Assembly: GCF_002860325.1 (NCBI RefSeq)
Contig: NZ_PKOJ01000006.1
Coordinates: forward strand, 1 to 64,000
Direction: 5' to 3'
Source of the DNA: Neptunicoccus cionae
Lineage (GTDB): Bacteria > Pseudomonadota > Alphaproteobacteria > Rhodobacterales > Rhodobacteraceae
DNA length: 64,000 nt
Part shown: positions 35,261 through 43,369 of the stretch, piece by piece
How positions within the stretch are numbered: the first letter of the stretch is position 1
Layout of the letters: the number at the start of each line of letters is the position of its first letter
Translations under genes and position numbers: made by a program
Notes under the pieces: model-generated
The model's input: only the letters and a program-made list of their open reading frames with translations
Database searches by the model: none
Told to the model about the DNA's origin: nothing

Positions 35261-36454
35261 ATGGAACGGGAGAACTTTGATATTTTTGTCAGTGGCGGCG
35301 GCCTTTCGGGGTTGATAGCGGCCTGTGCCTTCGGGCGTCTGGGCCTATCGGTGCTGTGCGTTGATCCCCAGCCCCCCGTTACCACACAGGGTGATCCCAA
35401 GGCCGACAGACGCAGCACGGCGTTTCTGCAACCTGCCAAAGCCACATTGGAACATGCAGGGCTGTGGCCAAGGTTTGCGCCCTATGCGGCACCGCTACAG
35501 ATGATGCGGCTTGCGGACGCTGGCGGGGAACCCGGCGAAATCCGGTATCTGGCGGATTTTGACGCGGGTGAGCTGTCCGACCAGCCCTTTGGCTGGAACC
35601 TTCCCAACTGGTTACTGCGGCGCGAACTTCTGGCGCAGATTAATCAGACCGACAATATCACGCTGCGCATGGGGGTTAAGACCAATCGCATCACTGCACG
35701 TGCCGCACATGCGCTGGTGTCCCTTTCTGACGGCACGCAAATGGAAACTCCGCTTGTCGTCGCAGCAGACGGCCGAAACTCCCCGATCCGCGAGATGCTG
35801 GATATCGGCGTCAAAACATGGCGCTACGGGCAAAAAGCAATCGTCTTTACCGTATCCCACCCGCGACCGCATAACAATATTTCAACAGAAATCCACCGCA
35901 GCGGTGGTCCCTTTACACTGGTGCCGCTGCCCGATCTGTACGGTGTGCCACAGTCTGCCGTTGTCTGGATGGAAACCGGTCCGAAGGCTGCTGCGCTGAT
36001 GGAATTGGATGAAGTCGCGTTTACCGCCAAAGCCAACCTGCGGGCCTGTGATATTCTTGGCCCCCTCACTGTGAACAGCCCGCGCAACATCTGGCCGATA
36101 ATCTCGCAAAAAGCCGAGCGGCTGACCGGACCCCATACGGCGTTGATTGCAGAAGCGGCCCATGTGGTGCCCCCCATCGGGGCCCAGGGCCTGAATATGA
36201 GCCTTGGGGATGTGCAGGTGCTGGTGGATTTGTTGGAAAGCGGCCACGCTGCTGGCAGTAGCGATATGCTAGCCGCATATGAGCGCAAACGCATGCCCGA
36301 CATCACCGCCCGTGTGTCTGGCGTCGATATGCTGAACCGTGCTGCACTGGCGCAAAGCCCAGATTTGCGGGCCCTGCGCCTGAAAGGGTTGCAGCTGTTG
36401 AACGAAACCACCCCGCTGCGCCGCGCGGCAATGCGCGCGGGGCTTGGGGCGTAA
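35261..36454 (+). CDS. FAD-dependent hydroxylase of the UbiH/UbiF family
   Basis: This 397-residue monooxygenase begins with the FAD-binding GGGLSGL motif (about 13-19), has the DG motif VVAADGRNSPIRE near residue 170, and the C-terminal ALIAEAAHVVPPIGAQGLNMSLGDVQVL that contacts FAD. It would hydroxylate a ubiquinone-ring intermediate; which ring carbon cannot be told from the sequence. In alphaproteobacteria a UbiL-type enzyme can hydroxylate two positions. It ends 8 bp from the convergent oxidoreductase gene. Confidence 0.9.
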   Translation: MERENFDIFVSGGGLSGLIAACAFGRLGLSVLCVDPQPPVTTQGDPKADRRSTAFLQPAKATLEHAGLWPRFAPYAAPLQMMRLADAGGEPGEIRYLADFDAGELSDQPFGWNLPNWLLRRELLAQINQTDNITLRMGVKTNRITARAAHALVSLSDGTQMETPLVVAADGRNSPIREMLDIGVKTWRYGQKAIVFTVSHPRPHNNISTEIHRSGGPFTLVPLPDLYGVPQSAVVWMETGPKAAALMELDEVAFTAKANLRACDILGPLTVNSPRNIWPIISQKAERLTGPHTALIAEAAHVVPPIGAQGLNMSLGDVQVLVDLLESGHAAGSSDMLAAYERKRMPDITARVSGVDMLNRAALAQSPDLRALRLKGLQLLNETTPLRRAAMRAGLGA

Positions 36455-36462
36455 CTTCTCGC

Positions 36463-39400
36463 TTATTCCGCTGCGGCAGAGTGCGTAGTGCCGCCTGCGC
36501 GGATCATTGCAAGCAACTCCTCGCGCCGCTTGCCAACCGTCGTCACATTCTGCTGTTTCACCGGACCAAAGCCACGGATCTGCATCGGCAGTTCGGCCAG
36601 TGCCTTGATCAAATCACGGGTGGCCGGAGCATCCAGAGGTAGCACTTCCTTCATGTCCCGCTCATACTCGGCAATCAGCGCCCGTTCCATCTTGCGTTCG
36701 GCAGAGTATCCGAAAGGATCAAACGGTGTCCCGCGCAGAACCTTGCCTTTTTTCAACAGGTTAAAGACTGGCAGGATCCAGGCTCCGAACTTGCGCTTCT
36801 TCGGGCGTCCGTCCGCTGTCTTACCCGGCAGGATTGGCGGCGCGAGGTGAAATTCCAGCGATTTGACGTTGTCAAAACTCTCGGCAACCATGGACTCCAC
36901 ATGGTCCGCATGCAGTCGCGCCACTTCGTATTCATCCTTATAGGCCAGTAGCTTGTAGTAGGATTTGGCCACAGCTTCCCGCAGGTCGGCATTGTCTACT
37001 GTGGCTACGAAATCGCGGTATTTTTGTGCCAACGCCGCGTTCTGGTAGGCTTTCAACAGATCGGCGCGATAGCTGATCCGCTCATCAAAGGATTTTGGCA
37101 GTTCGACGACGATGCTCACCAGCGATTTAGCCGCTTCCGCCGGATGACTGACCGCCCAGCGACCCACAGCAAAGGCCCGTTTATTCCCTTCAACGCCCGC
37201 GCCGTTCAACTCTATCGCTTTCATAATGGAGTCTTCGGACAGCGGGATCAGACCGTTTTGCCATGCAGCACCCACCATCAGCATATTGGCATAGATGCTG
37301 TCGCCCAGATGCACGCGTGCCAGTTCCGTGGCATCAAAAAAGCTAACCGCCTCTTCCCCCAGACGTCCTGTCAGGGACAGTTGCAGACGATCACTTGGCA
37401 GGGAAAATTCCGCGTTACGGGTGAAATCCCCCGTGACGATTTCATGGCTGTTGCAAACAACCTTGGTGCGGCCGCGCCCCATCAGACCCAGTGTTTTCGC
37501 ACCTGCGGTGACCACCAGATCTCCGCCGATTACGCCGTGGGCTTCGCCAATTGCAACACGCACTGCGCTGATATCAGACGGTTTTTCGGCCAGACGACAG
37601 TGAATATGCACCGCACCGCCTTTTTGCGCCAGTCCGGCCATTTCCATCATGCCAGCGCCCTTGCCTTCAACATGGGCGGCCATTGCCAGAACGGCACCGA
37701 CAGTTACAACGCCGGTCCCGCCAACACCTGTAATCACGAGGTTATGGGTGCCGTTGATGGTTGGCAGCACCGGATCGGTTAGCGCGGGCAGTTCCATACC
37801 ACTGGCCGCCTGTTTCTTCGGCGTGCCCCCTTTGACGGTCACAAAGCTGGGGCAGAAGCCGTTGACGCAGGAAAAGTCCTTGTTGCAGCTAGACTGGTCA
37901 ATCGCCCGTTTCCGGCCCAGTTCCGTTTCCAGCGGCACAACCGAAACACAGTTGGACTGCACACCGCAATCGCCGCAGCCTTCACAGACCGCTGGGTTGA
38001 TGAACACCCGCTGGTCCGGATCAGGAAACAACCCGCGCTTGCGGCGGCGGCGTTTTTCGGCGGCACAGGTTTGCACATAAACAATGGCCGATACACCCTT
38101 AATCTTAGTGCATTTTTCCTGAACCAATGGCAGATCTGCGCGTTCGAACTTTTCAATGCCGGAGGGGAATTCGGAAAAGTCGATTTCTTCCTTTTCATCA
38201 TAAACAAGGAAGATGTTTTTCAACCCCATCGACTGGATTTCAGCGCAAATGCGCGCTGCCGAGAGTTCCCCTTCGTTATGCTGGCCACCAGTCATGGCAA
38301 CTGCATCGTTGAAAAGGATTTTGTAGGTAATGTTTGTATTGGCCGCCAAAGCCGCACGGATCGCCTGAACACCGGAATGGTTGTAGGTGCCATCGCCAAG
38401 GTTCTGGAACACATGGTCCCGTGTGGAAAACAGCGACTCGCCAATCCAGTTAGCGCCTTCTGCCCCCATATGGGTGAACCCCATCGTATCGCGGTCCATC
38501 CATTTGGCCATGTAGTGACAGCCGATGCCAGCATAGGCGCGCGACCCGTCCGGAACTTTGGTGGAAGAGTTATGCGGACAGCCCGAACAAAACCACGGGG
38601 TACGTGCAGCGATTTCTTCGGCGTTATCGCCTGCAGTGGCTTCGTCCAGACGCATCAGTGCCTCTTTTATCCCGTCGGTAGACCGCCCTTCCTCGCCCAA
38701 CAGCATCCCGATCTTGCGGGCCACGGTGATGGGTTCCAGCGCACCTTTGACAGTGAAGATGACTTCATCCTTGCGAATGTCGTGCTTCCAGCCGATTACG
38801 CGGCGGGCGTTGCGATCATCAAAGATGGCTTCCTTGATCTGAACTTCGATCAGCTTGCGCTTTTCTTCGACCACGATGATCATGTCGAGCCCTTCGGCCC
38901 ATTCATGAAAGCTGGTCATATCCAGCGGCCAGACCATCGCAACCTTGTAAGTCGTGATGCCCAGACGCTCCAGCTCCGCATCGTCCAGCCCCAGCAGGTC
39001 CAGCGCGTGTTGTGTATCCAGCCAGTTCTTGCCGCTTGAAACGATCCCGATCTTCGCGCCCGGCTTGCCTGCCATCCGCTTGTCGAGGTTATTGGCACGG
39101 GCAAAGGCCTCGGCTGCGAACCGTTTGTAATCGTGCAGGCGGGCTTCCTGTGCGACAGGGCTGTCATCGGCGCGGATGTTAATTCCATCCGCAGGCATGG
39201 CAAAATCGGTCGGGATATTAACGGACACACGGGACGGGTCGCCATCCACAACGGCGGTTGCCTCGATCGTGTCCTTCACGCATTTCAACCCGACCCAGCA
39301 GCCCGAATAGCGGCTGAGCGCATAGCCGTAGGCGCCGTAATCCAGCACCTCCTGCACCCCTGCCGGAGACAGGATCGGCATCATTGCATCCACAAGCGCG

Positions 39401-39882
39401 AATTCGGACTGGTGCAGAACAGTAGAACTTTCGCCGGTATGGTCATCCCCCATACAGACCAAGACACCACCGTTTTCAGAGGTGCCGGCCATGTTGGCAT
39501 GACGGAACACATCGCCCGAACGGTCCACGCCCGGCCCCTTGCCGTACCACAGCCCGTAAACCCCGTCGAATTTGCCTTCACCGAACATTTCGGCCTGCTG
39601 CACACCCCATAGCGCGGTTGCGGCGAGGTCTTCGTTCAAACCGGCTTGAAATACCACATCGCTGGCAGCAAGATGTTTGGACGCACGCTCCATCTGCAAA
39701 TCAACAGCACCAAGCGGAGATCCGCGATAGCCGGTAACATATCCGGCGGTGTTCAGCCCTGCCGCGCGGTCCCGTTCCTTTTGGGCAAGCACCAGACGCA
39801 CCAACGCCTGCGTGCCGTTCAATAGAACAGTCTCTTTTGATAGATCAAAACGATCGGTAAGTGAAATTTCCTGTTTAGTCAT
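36463..39882 (-). CDS. Indolepyruvate ferredoxin oxidoreductase, fused (IorA/IorB)
   Basis: The 1139-residue enzyme oxidatively decarboxylates aryl-2-oxo acids to aryl-acetyl-CoA in aromatic amino-acid breakdown. The N-terminal half is IorA-like: AGYVTGYRGSPLGAVD, then a TPP-binding region CSGCPHNSSTKVP and IGCHYMA. A [4Fe-4S] site is visible near residues 635-690 (CEGCGDCGVQSNC and further Cys). The C-terminal third is the IorB gamma-type domain (ITGVGGTGVVTVGAVLAMA). MTKQEIS at 39882, preceded by GGAGG, is chosen over ATG at 39921. Fused forms are common in Rhodobacterales. Confidence 0.95.
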   Translation of the reverse strand: MTKQEISLTDRFDLSKETVLLNGTQALVRLVLAQKERDRAAGLNTAGYVTGYRGSPLGAVDLQMERASKHLAASDVVFQAGLNEDLAATALWGVQQAEMFGEGKFDGVYGLWYGKGPGVDRSGDVFRHANMAGTSENGGVLVCMGDDHTGESSTVLHQSEFALVDAMMPILSPAGVQEVLDYGAYGYALSRYSGCWVGLKCVKDTIEATAVVDGDPSRVSVNIPTDFAMPADGINIRADDSPVAQEARLHDYKRFAAEAFARANNLDKRMAGKPGAKIGIVSSGKNWLDTQHALDLLGLDDAELERLGITTYKVAMVWPLDMTSFHEWAEGLDMIIVVEEKRKLIEVQIKEAIFDDRNARRVIGWKHDIRKDEVIFTVKGALEPITVARKIGMLLGEEGRSTDGIKEALMRLDEATAGDNAEEIAARTPWFCSGCPHNSSTKVPDGSRAYAGIGCHYMAKWMDRDTMGFTHMGAEGANWIGESLFSTRDHVFQNLGDGTYNHSGVQAIRAALAANTNITYKILFNDAVAMTGGQHNEGELSAARICAEIQSMGLKNIFLVYDEKEEIDFSEFPSGIEKFERADLPLVQEKCTKIKGVSAIVYVQTCAAEKRRRRKRGLFPDPDQRVFINPAVCEGCGDCGVQSNCVSVVPLETELGRKRAIDQSSCNKDFSCVNGFCPSFVTVKGGTPKKQAASGMELPALTDPVLPTINGTHNLVITGVGGTGVVTVGAVLAMAAHVEGKGAGMMEMAGLAQKGGAVHIHCRLAEKPSDISAVRVAIGEAHGVIGGDLVVTAGAKTLGLMGRGRTKVVCNSHEIVTGDFTRNAEFSLPSDRLQLSLTGRLGEEAVSFFDATELARVHLGDSIYANMLMVGAAWQNGLIPLSEDSIMKAIELNGAGVEGNKRAFAVGRWAVSHPAEAAKSLVSIVVELPKSFDERISYRADLLKAYQNAALAQKYRDFVATVDNADLREAVAKSYYKLLAYKDEYEVARLHADHVESMVAESFDNVKSLEFHLAPPILPGKTADGRPKKRKFGAWILPVFNLLKKGKVLRGTPFDPFGYSAERKMERALIAEYERDMKEVLPLDAPATRDLIKALAELPMQIRGFGPVKQQNVTTVGKRREELLAMIRAGGTTHSAAAE

Positions 39883-39909
39883 CGGGCATCCTCCACAGTG
39901 CTTGCGGTG

Positions 39910-39938
39910 ATAATAGGTCATAAAATATGACCTATCAA
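39910..39938 (-). promoter_or_regulatory. Promoter with embedded perfect palindrome, indolepyruvate oxidoreductase gene
   Basis: On the minus strand TTGATA (39938-39933), a 17-nt spacer and TATTAT (39915-39910) form a near-consensus sigma-70 promoter. A perfect inverted repeat with arms ATAGGTCATA (39913-39922) and TATGACCTAT (39926-39935) and a 3-bp centre fills the spacer and touches both boxes. A repressor bound here would block RNA polymerase directly. The regulator is not identified. Confidence 0.8.
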
Positions 39939-40026
39939 GGTATATTCACCCGACGTCTTTTCATTGCTTTTGAGCCACCGGACACCTACATACTTGCCAA
40001 CGAAAAAAACTTGGGAGGAGCGGTCT

Positions 40027-40920
40027 ATGGATTGGGATAAACTGCGCATTTTTCATGCCGTTGCAGATGCAGGTAGCCTGACACACGCCGGGGATGCGCT
40101 TCATTTGTCGCAATCGGCAGTTAGCCGCCAGATCCGCGCTTTGGAAGAAACGCTTGGCGTGACCCTGTTCCACCGCCACGCCCGAGGCCTGATTCTGACC
40201 GAACAGGGCGAACTGATGTTCGACGCCACTTCTGCCATGAGCAAGAAGCTCGAATCCACCGAGGCCCGCCTGCGGGATTCCGAGGATGAAGTTTTCGGCG
40301 AACTGAAAGTCACCACTTCAGTCGGTTTCGGTTCCCTGTGGCTGTCCCCGCGCATGGGCCGACTCTACGATCGCTATCCTGATCTGAAGATTGACCTGAT
40401 GCTGGAAGAACGGGTTCTCGACCTGCCCATGCGGGAAGCCGATGTAGCGATCCGCATGAAAGAGCCGAGTCAGGCCGATCTGGTCCGCCGCCGCCTGATG
40501 GATGTGAACATGCGGTTTTACGCAACCCAGCCGTATCTCGACAAATTCGGTACACCCGAAACTTTTGAGGAATTGCGCAGTCACCGGATCGTCAGCCAGA
40601 ACCTGACATCGCAGCAGGTGACAGCCAGTCTGAACTGGATTCGTCCAATCCTTGCGGGCGAACATCTATCCCACCTGACGGTCAACAATTACTTCGGCGT
40701 CTTGCAGGCTGTGCTCTATGGAGTGGGGATCGGCCTGCTGCCCAGCTATGTCACAGTAGACTTCCCACAACTTATCCGGATTCTACCCGAGGACCAAAGT
40801 CATCAGGTTCCGGTCTATCTGGCCTATCCGGAAGAGCTCAGACATTCAAAAAAGGTAGCAATCTTCAGGGATTTTGTTCTGGAAGAGATAAAGGCTGACA
40901 AGAAATTGTCACAAATTTAG
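40027..40920 (+). CDS. LysR-family regulator, LsrB/VtlR-like
   Basis: The 297-residue regulator opens with MDWDKLRIFHAVADAGSLTHAGD, almost the exact start of the LsrB/VtlR branch of LysR regulators. It has a winged helix-turn-helix (residues 1-60) and an effector domain (90-290). In Rhizobiales, VtlR/LsrB controls AbcR-type small RNAs and small DUF1127 proteins. ATG at 40027 follows GGAGG; the upstream TTG was rejected. It is divergent from the oxidoreductase gene and followed by the candidate small RNA at 41054. Confidence 0.9.
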   Translation: MDWDKLRIFHAVADAGSLTHAGDALHLSQSAVSRQIRALEETLGVTLFHRHARGLILTEQGELMFDATSAMSKKLESTEARLRDSEDEVFGELKVTTSVGFGSLWLSPRMGRLYDRYPDLKIDLMLEERVLDLPMREADVAIRMKEPSQADLVRRRLMDVNMRFYATQPYLDKFGTPETFEELRSHRIVSQNLTSQQVTASLNWIRPILAGEHLSHLTVNNYFGVLQAVLYGVGIGLLPSYVTVDFPQLIRILPEDQSHQVPVYLAYPEELRHSKKVAIFRDFVLEEIKADKKLSQI

Positions 40921-41018
40921 GTCGCGCATTCAATAAGCTAGGGAGAAAACGCCTTGTTTCCGGACCAGCCATGCGCAAAACGCATGACGGATATGCAACG
41001 TATGTGACCTTTTTACAC

Positions 41019-41047
41019 TTGTCGTTAACACCTTCAATTTATATCTT
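41019..41047 (+). promoter_or_regulatory. Promoter for the candidate small RNA
   Basis: TTGTCG (41019-41024), a 17-nt spacer and TATCTT (41042-41047) lie about 100 bp after the LysR gene. The predicted start is near 41054. Confidence 0.5.
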
Positions 41048-41053
41048 ACTCAT

Positions 41054-41139
41054 GAAGGCGGACGGTTGAGCAACTGCTCTCGTTCTTCTTCACCTCCCTG
41101 TTGGACTAAAGGCCGAGCATTTGCTCGGCCTCTTTTTTT
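41054..41139 (+). ncRNA. Candidate AbcR-like trans-acting small RNA
   Basis: An 85-nt transcript is predicted from the promoter at 41019-41047 to the T-run at about 41139. It would fold as a small GAGC-AACT-GCTC hairpin, a 30-nt single-stranded, pyrimidine-rich stretch with the anti-Shine-Dalgarno motif CACCTCCC (41091-41098), and an 8-bp terminator hairpin. This is the layout of AbcR/alpha-r15 RNAs that repress transporter mRNAs, and it lies downstream of a gene for a LsrB/VtlR-like regulator. It could instead be only the 3' UTR of that gene. Confidence 0.5.
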
Positions 41140-42422
41140 GCGCCACGCCTTTTTTCATCCAGAAACGCCACTGCACTGCGATTGTCGCAAAGTTCTATTG
41201 CACGATCATAAGAGTGTACCGCCTCGGGATAGTGTTTTGCGCGATGATAGAATGCGGCCTGCGCCGCATGATAGGGCTGATACTCTGCCAGTTCCCCACT
41301 TAATTCCCGACTGGCCCGCAGTGCGGCCTCTGGCCCGTCCACATAGGACAGCGCCACACAGCGGTTTAGCTTTACGATGGCTGTTCCGTCAAACTGTACC
41401 AACAGATCGTAAAGCCCCAGTATTTCATCCCAGCGGGTCGCATCAAAATTCTGCGCTTCGGAATGAACGGCCTGAATCGCCGCCTGAAGCTGATATGGCC
41501 CGAGCGGTGCCCGTTGCAGTGCCGTTTCAATCAGCTTGATCCCCTGCATAATCATCGGCCGGTCCCAGACTTCCCGGTCCTGCATCTCTATCGGCACCAT
41601 CGCGCCACTTGCCGTGCTGCGGGCACGCCTTCGGGCATGGATCATTAACATGAGAGCGAGTAGCCCCTCCACTTCGGGTTGCTCCGGTCGCAACCGGTTC
41701 ATCAGACGCGCCAGAAAAATCGCTTCTTCACAAAGATCTACACGGATCTGGCGGTCCCCTCGCGTCGCTGCGTAACCTTCGTTGAATATCAGGTAAATTA
41801 CACTCAAAACCGAATTCAGCCGCTCGTCCCAATCGTCCGCATCCGGTACGCGGAACGGTACGCCAGATTTCACAATCTTGTGGCGCGCCCGCACGAGCCG
41901 CTGCGCCATAGCGGCTTCGCGATCCAGAAAAGCGCGCGCGATTTCTGCGGTGGTTAACCCGCCGAGTGTGCGCAGGGTCAAAGCGATACGTGTTTTGGGA
42001 TCAAGCGCAGGGTGACAGCACGTGAAGATCAACCGCAAGCGTTCGTCCGGTATTTCCTGCCGGGACTCATCTTCTGCATCCGCTTGATCCAGCTTCAACA
42101 TCAAAGAATACTGTACTGATTTTGAATTGAAATTTTGCGACCTGCGCAATCGGTCGATTGCCTTGCGCCGCGCAGTTTTCAACAACCATCCGGAGGGATT
42201 GGCCGGTATACCGGAGCGCCGCCAATGCACCAAAGCAGAGGCCAGCGCATCCTGCATACTGTCCTCCGCCAGTTGGAAATCACGCAAATTGGCGATCAGC
42301 GCGGCGAGCAATCGGCCACGGCTGCCCTGAACAACCTCGTTCAGGGCAGCCGCAACCGGATCAGCAACCGCTGTCAGTGGACTATCCCAGTTCCATGATC
42401 GGGCGCACCTCGACCGTGCCAT
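41106..42422 (-). CDS. ECF RNA polymerase sigma factor with C-terminal extension (ECF42-type)
   Basis: This 438-residue protein has ECF sigma domains 2 (about 30-110, FQLAEDSMQDALASALVHW) and 4 (about 130-190, LTTAEIARAFLDREAAMAQRLVRAR), then a 230-residue TPR-like extension typical of the ECF42 group. The partner DGPF protein lies directly upstream, as in that group. If ATG at 42422 is used the gene overlaps the partner by 41 bp. The true start may be slightly downstream, since the first 18 residues are unlike relatives. No anti-sigma factor is present. Confidence 0.88.
   Translation of the reverse strand: MARSRCARSWNWDSPLTAVADPVAAALNEVVQGSRGRLLAALIANLRDFQLAEDSMQDALASALVHWRRSGIPANPSGWLLKTARRKAIDRLRRSQNFNSKSVQYSLMLKLDQADAEDESRQEIPDERLRLIFTCCHPALDPKTRIALTLRTLGGLTTAEIARAFLDREAAMAQRLVRARHKIVKSGVPFRVPDADDWDERLNSVLSVIYLIFNEGYAATRGDRQIRVDLCEEAIFLARLMNRLRPEQPEVEGLLALMLMIHARRRARSTASGAMVPIEMQDREVWDRPMIMQGIKLIETALQRAPLGPYQLQAAIQAVHSEAQNFDATRWDEILGLYDLLVQFDGTAIVKLNRCVALSYVDGPEAALRASRELSGELAEYQPYHAAQAAFYHRAKHYPEAVHSYDRAIELCDNRSAVAFLDEKRRGAKKEAEQMLGL
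41111..41139 (+). terminator. Strong Rho-independent terminator
   Basis: An 8-bp perfect stem (41111-41118 with 41123-41130), an ATTT loop and TCTTTTTTT. It overlaps the last codons of the convergent ECF sigma gene, and serves the candidate small RNA or the LysR gene. Confidence 0.92.
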
Positions 42423-42732
42423 AGCGCGCCGCAGGAATCATGGCGGCGTATTTGATCGCCTCGTCCAGATCGGCACAATCCAGCAGGTAATACCCGCCCA
42501 ACTGTTCTTTGGTTTCGGCAAACGGGCCGTCCATTGTTTCCTGTTTTCCATCACGGATACGGATTGAAGTGGCGGTAGCCACATCCTGCAAGGCATCGCC
42601 AGCCACCATTACCCCTGCGTCGATGTAGGTCTGGTTCACCTTGATCCATTCTTCCATAGAGGCTGCAAATTCCGGTGTGCCAAATTCGGGGTTCGAACCG
42701 GGGGCGGAATAGATAAGAGCTAGGTATTTCAT
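42382..42732 (-). CDS. DGPF/YCII-domain protein, partner of the ECF sigma factor
   Basis: The 116-residue protein has the YCII-related fold with the DGPF motif (MDGPFAETKEQLGGYY) and starts with MKYLALIYSAPG. Such proteins are the usual companions of ECF42 sigma factors and may pass a signal to them; the biochemical role is not known. A good RBS (GGAAA) precedes ATG at 42732. Confidence 0.92.
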   Translation of the reverse strand: MKYLALIYSAPGSNPEFGTPEFAASMEEWIKVNQTYIDAGVMVAGDALQDVATATSIRIRDGKQETMDGPFAETKEQLGGYYLLDCADLDEAIKYAAMIPAARYGTVEVRPIMELG

Positions 42733-42802
42733 AATATTTCCTTTCGGGTTGGCTGAGTTTGGTCAAACTCTGTGTGAAAAATCAATCAAATGCTGCGCCG
42801 GC

Positions 42803-43195
42803 TTACCCGGCGAAGCGCGCTATCAGGATCAGGACAACAGAAATCAGGATCGCAAGATGCGTCCCCGCCCCGCCAATGATCCGCAGCGGCTTGGTGGCAA
42901 TTTCAGGATGCATCCCGAAAGGCTGGGCAATACGCGCAACGACCAGCAGGATTCCGGCGATATTAAGGGCCGTGCTGTTCGCTCCGTTTAATTCGGCGAG
43001 CGCCATAACAATCAGCGCCATCGGAACGAATTCGATGAAATTGCCGTGCTGCCTGATCCGCGTGGCCAGCGCCATATCCTCTCCGTGCAGGATGGAAATG
43101 CCGGAACGGGCGCGCCCCAAGATTACGTAGTAGGTCAGCGCGATCAGCATCAGCGCCAGAATTGCAGCATAAAGAGAAGTAATGGGTAAGGGCAT
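42803..43195 (-). CDS. MAPEG-family membrane protein
   Basis: The 130-residue protein has four hydrophobic segments and the MAPEG signature (RIRQHGNFIEFVPMALI, and ARIAQPFGMH near residue 90). MAPEG proteins are glutathione-dependent membrane enzymes. Substrate is unknown in bacteria. It is divergent from purL. Confidence 0.9.
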   Translation of the reverse strand: MPLPITSLYAAILALMLIALTYYVILGRARSGISILHGEDMALATRIRQHGNFIEFVPMALIVMALAELNGANSTALNIAGILLVVARIAQPFGMHPEIATKPLRIIGGAGTHLAILISVVLILIARFAG

Positions 43196-43208
43196 AAGAG
43201 CCTCCGTT

Positions 43209-43280
43209 ATTTGGGATTAATACTGAAATGACGAACGGCCCCGGCCGGAATCGACATGGAGGCGAAAATAAATCCCAAAA
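43209..43280. repeat. Inverted repeat before purL
   Basis: TTTGGGATT near 43210-43218 is repeated in inverted form as AATCCCAAA near 43271-43279, with about 52 bp between. It lies in the gap between the divergent MAPEG and purL genes. Its meaning is unclear. Confidence 0.4.
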
Positions 43281-43369
43281 TATTCAATCTGCGGCAGTTT
43301 CGGCTCTTTCACCAAAGGCTGGCTTCCAGTAATACACCCGCAAATCCACGCGCATTGGGACAGCACATC

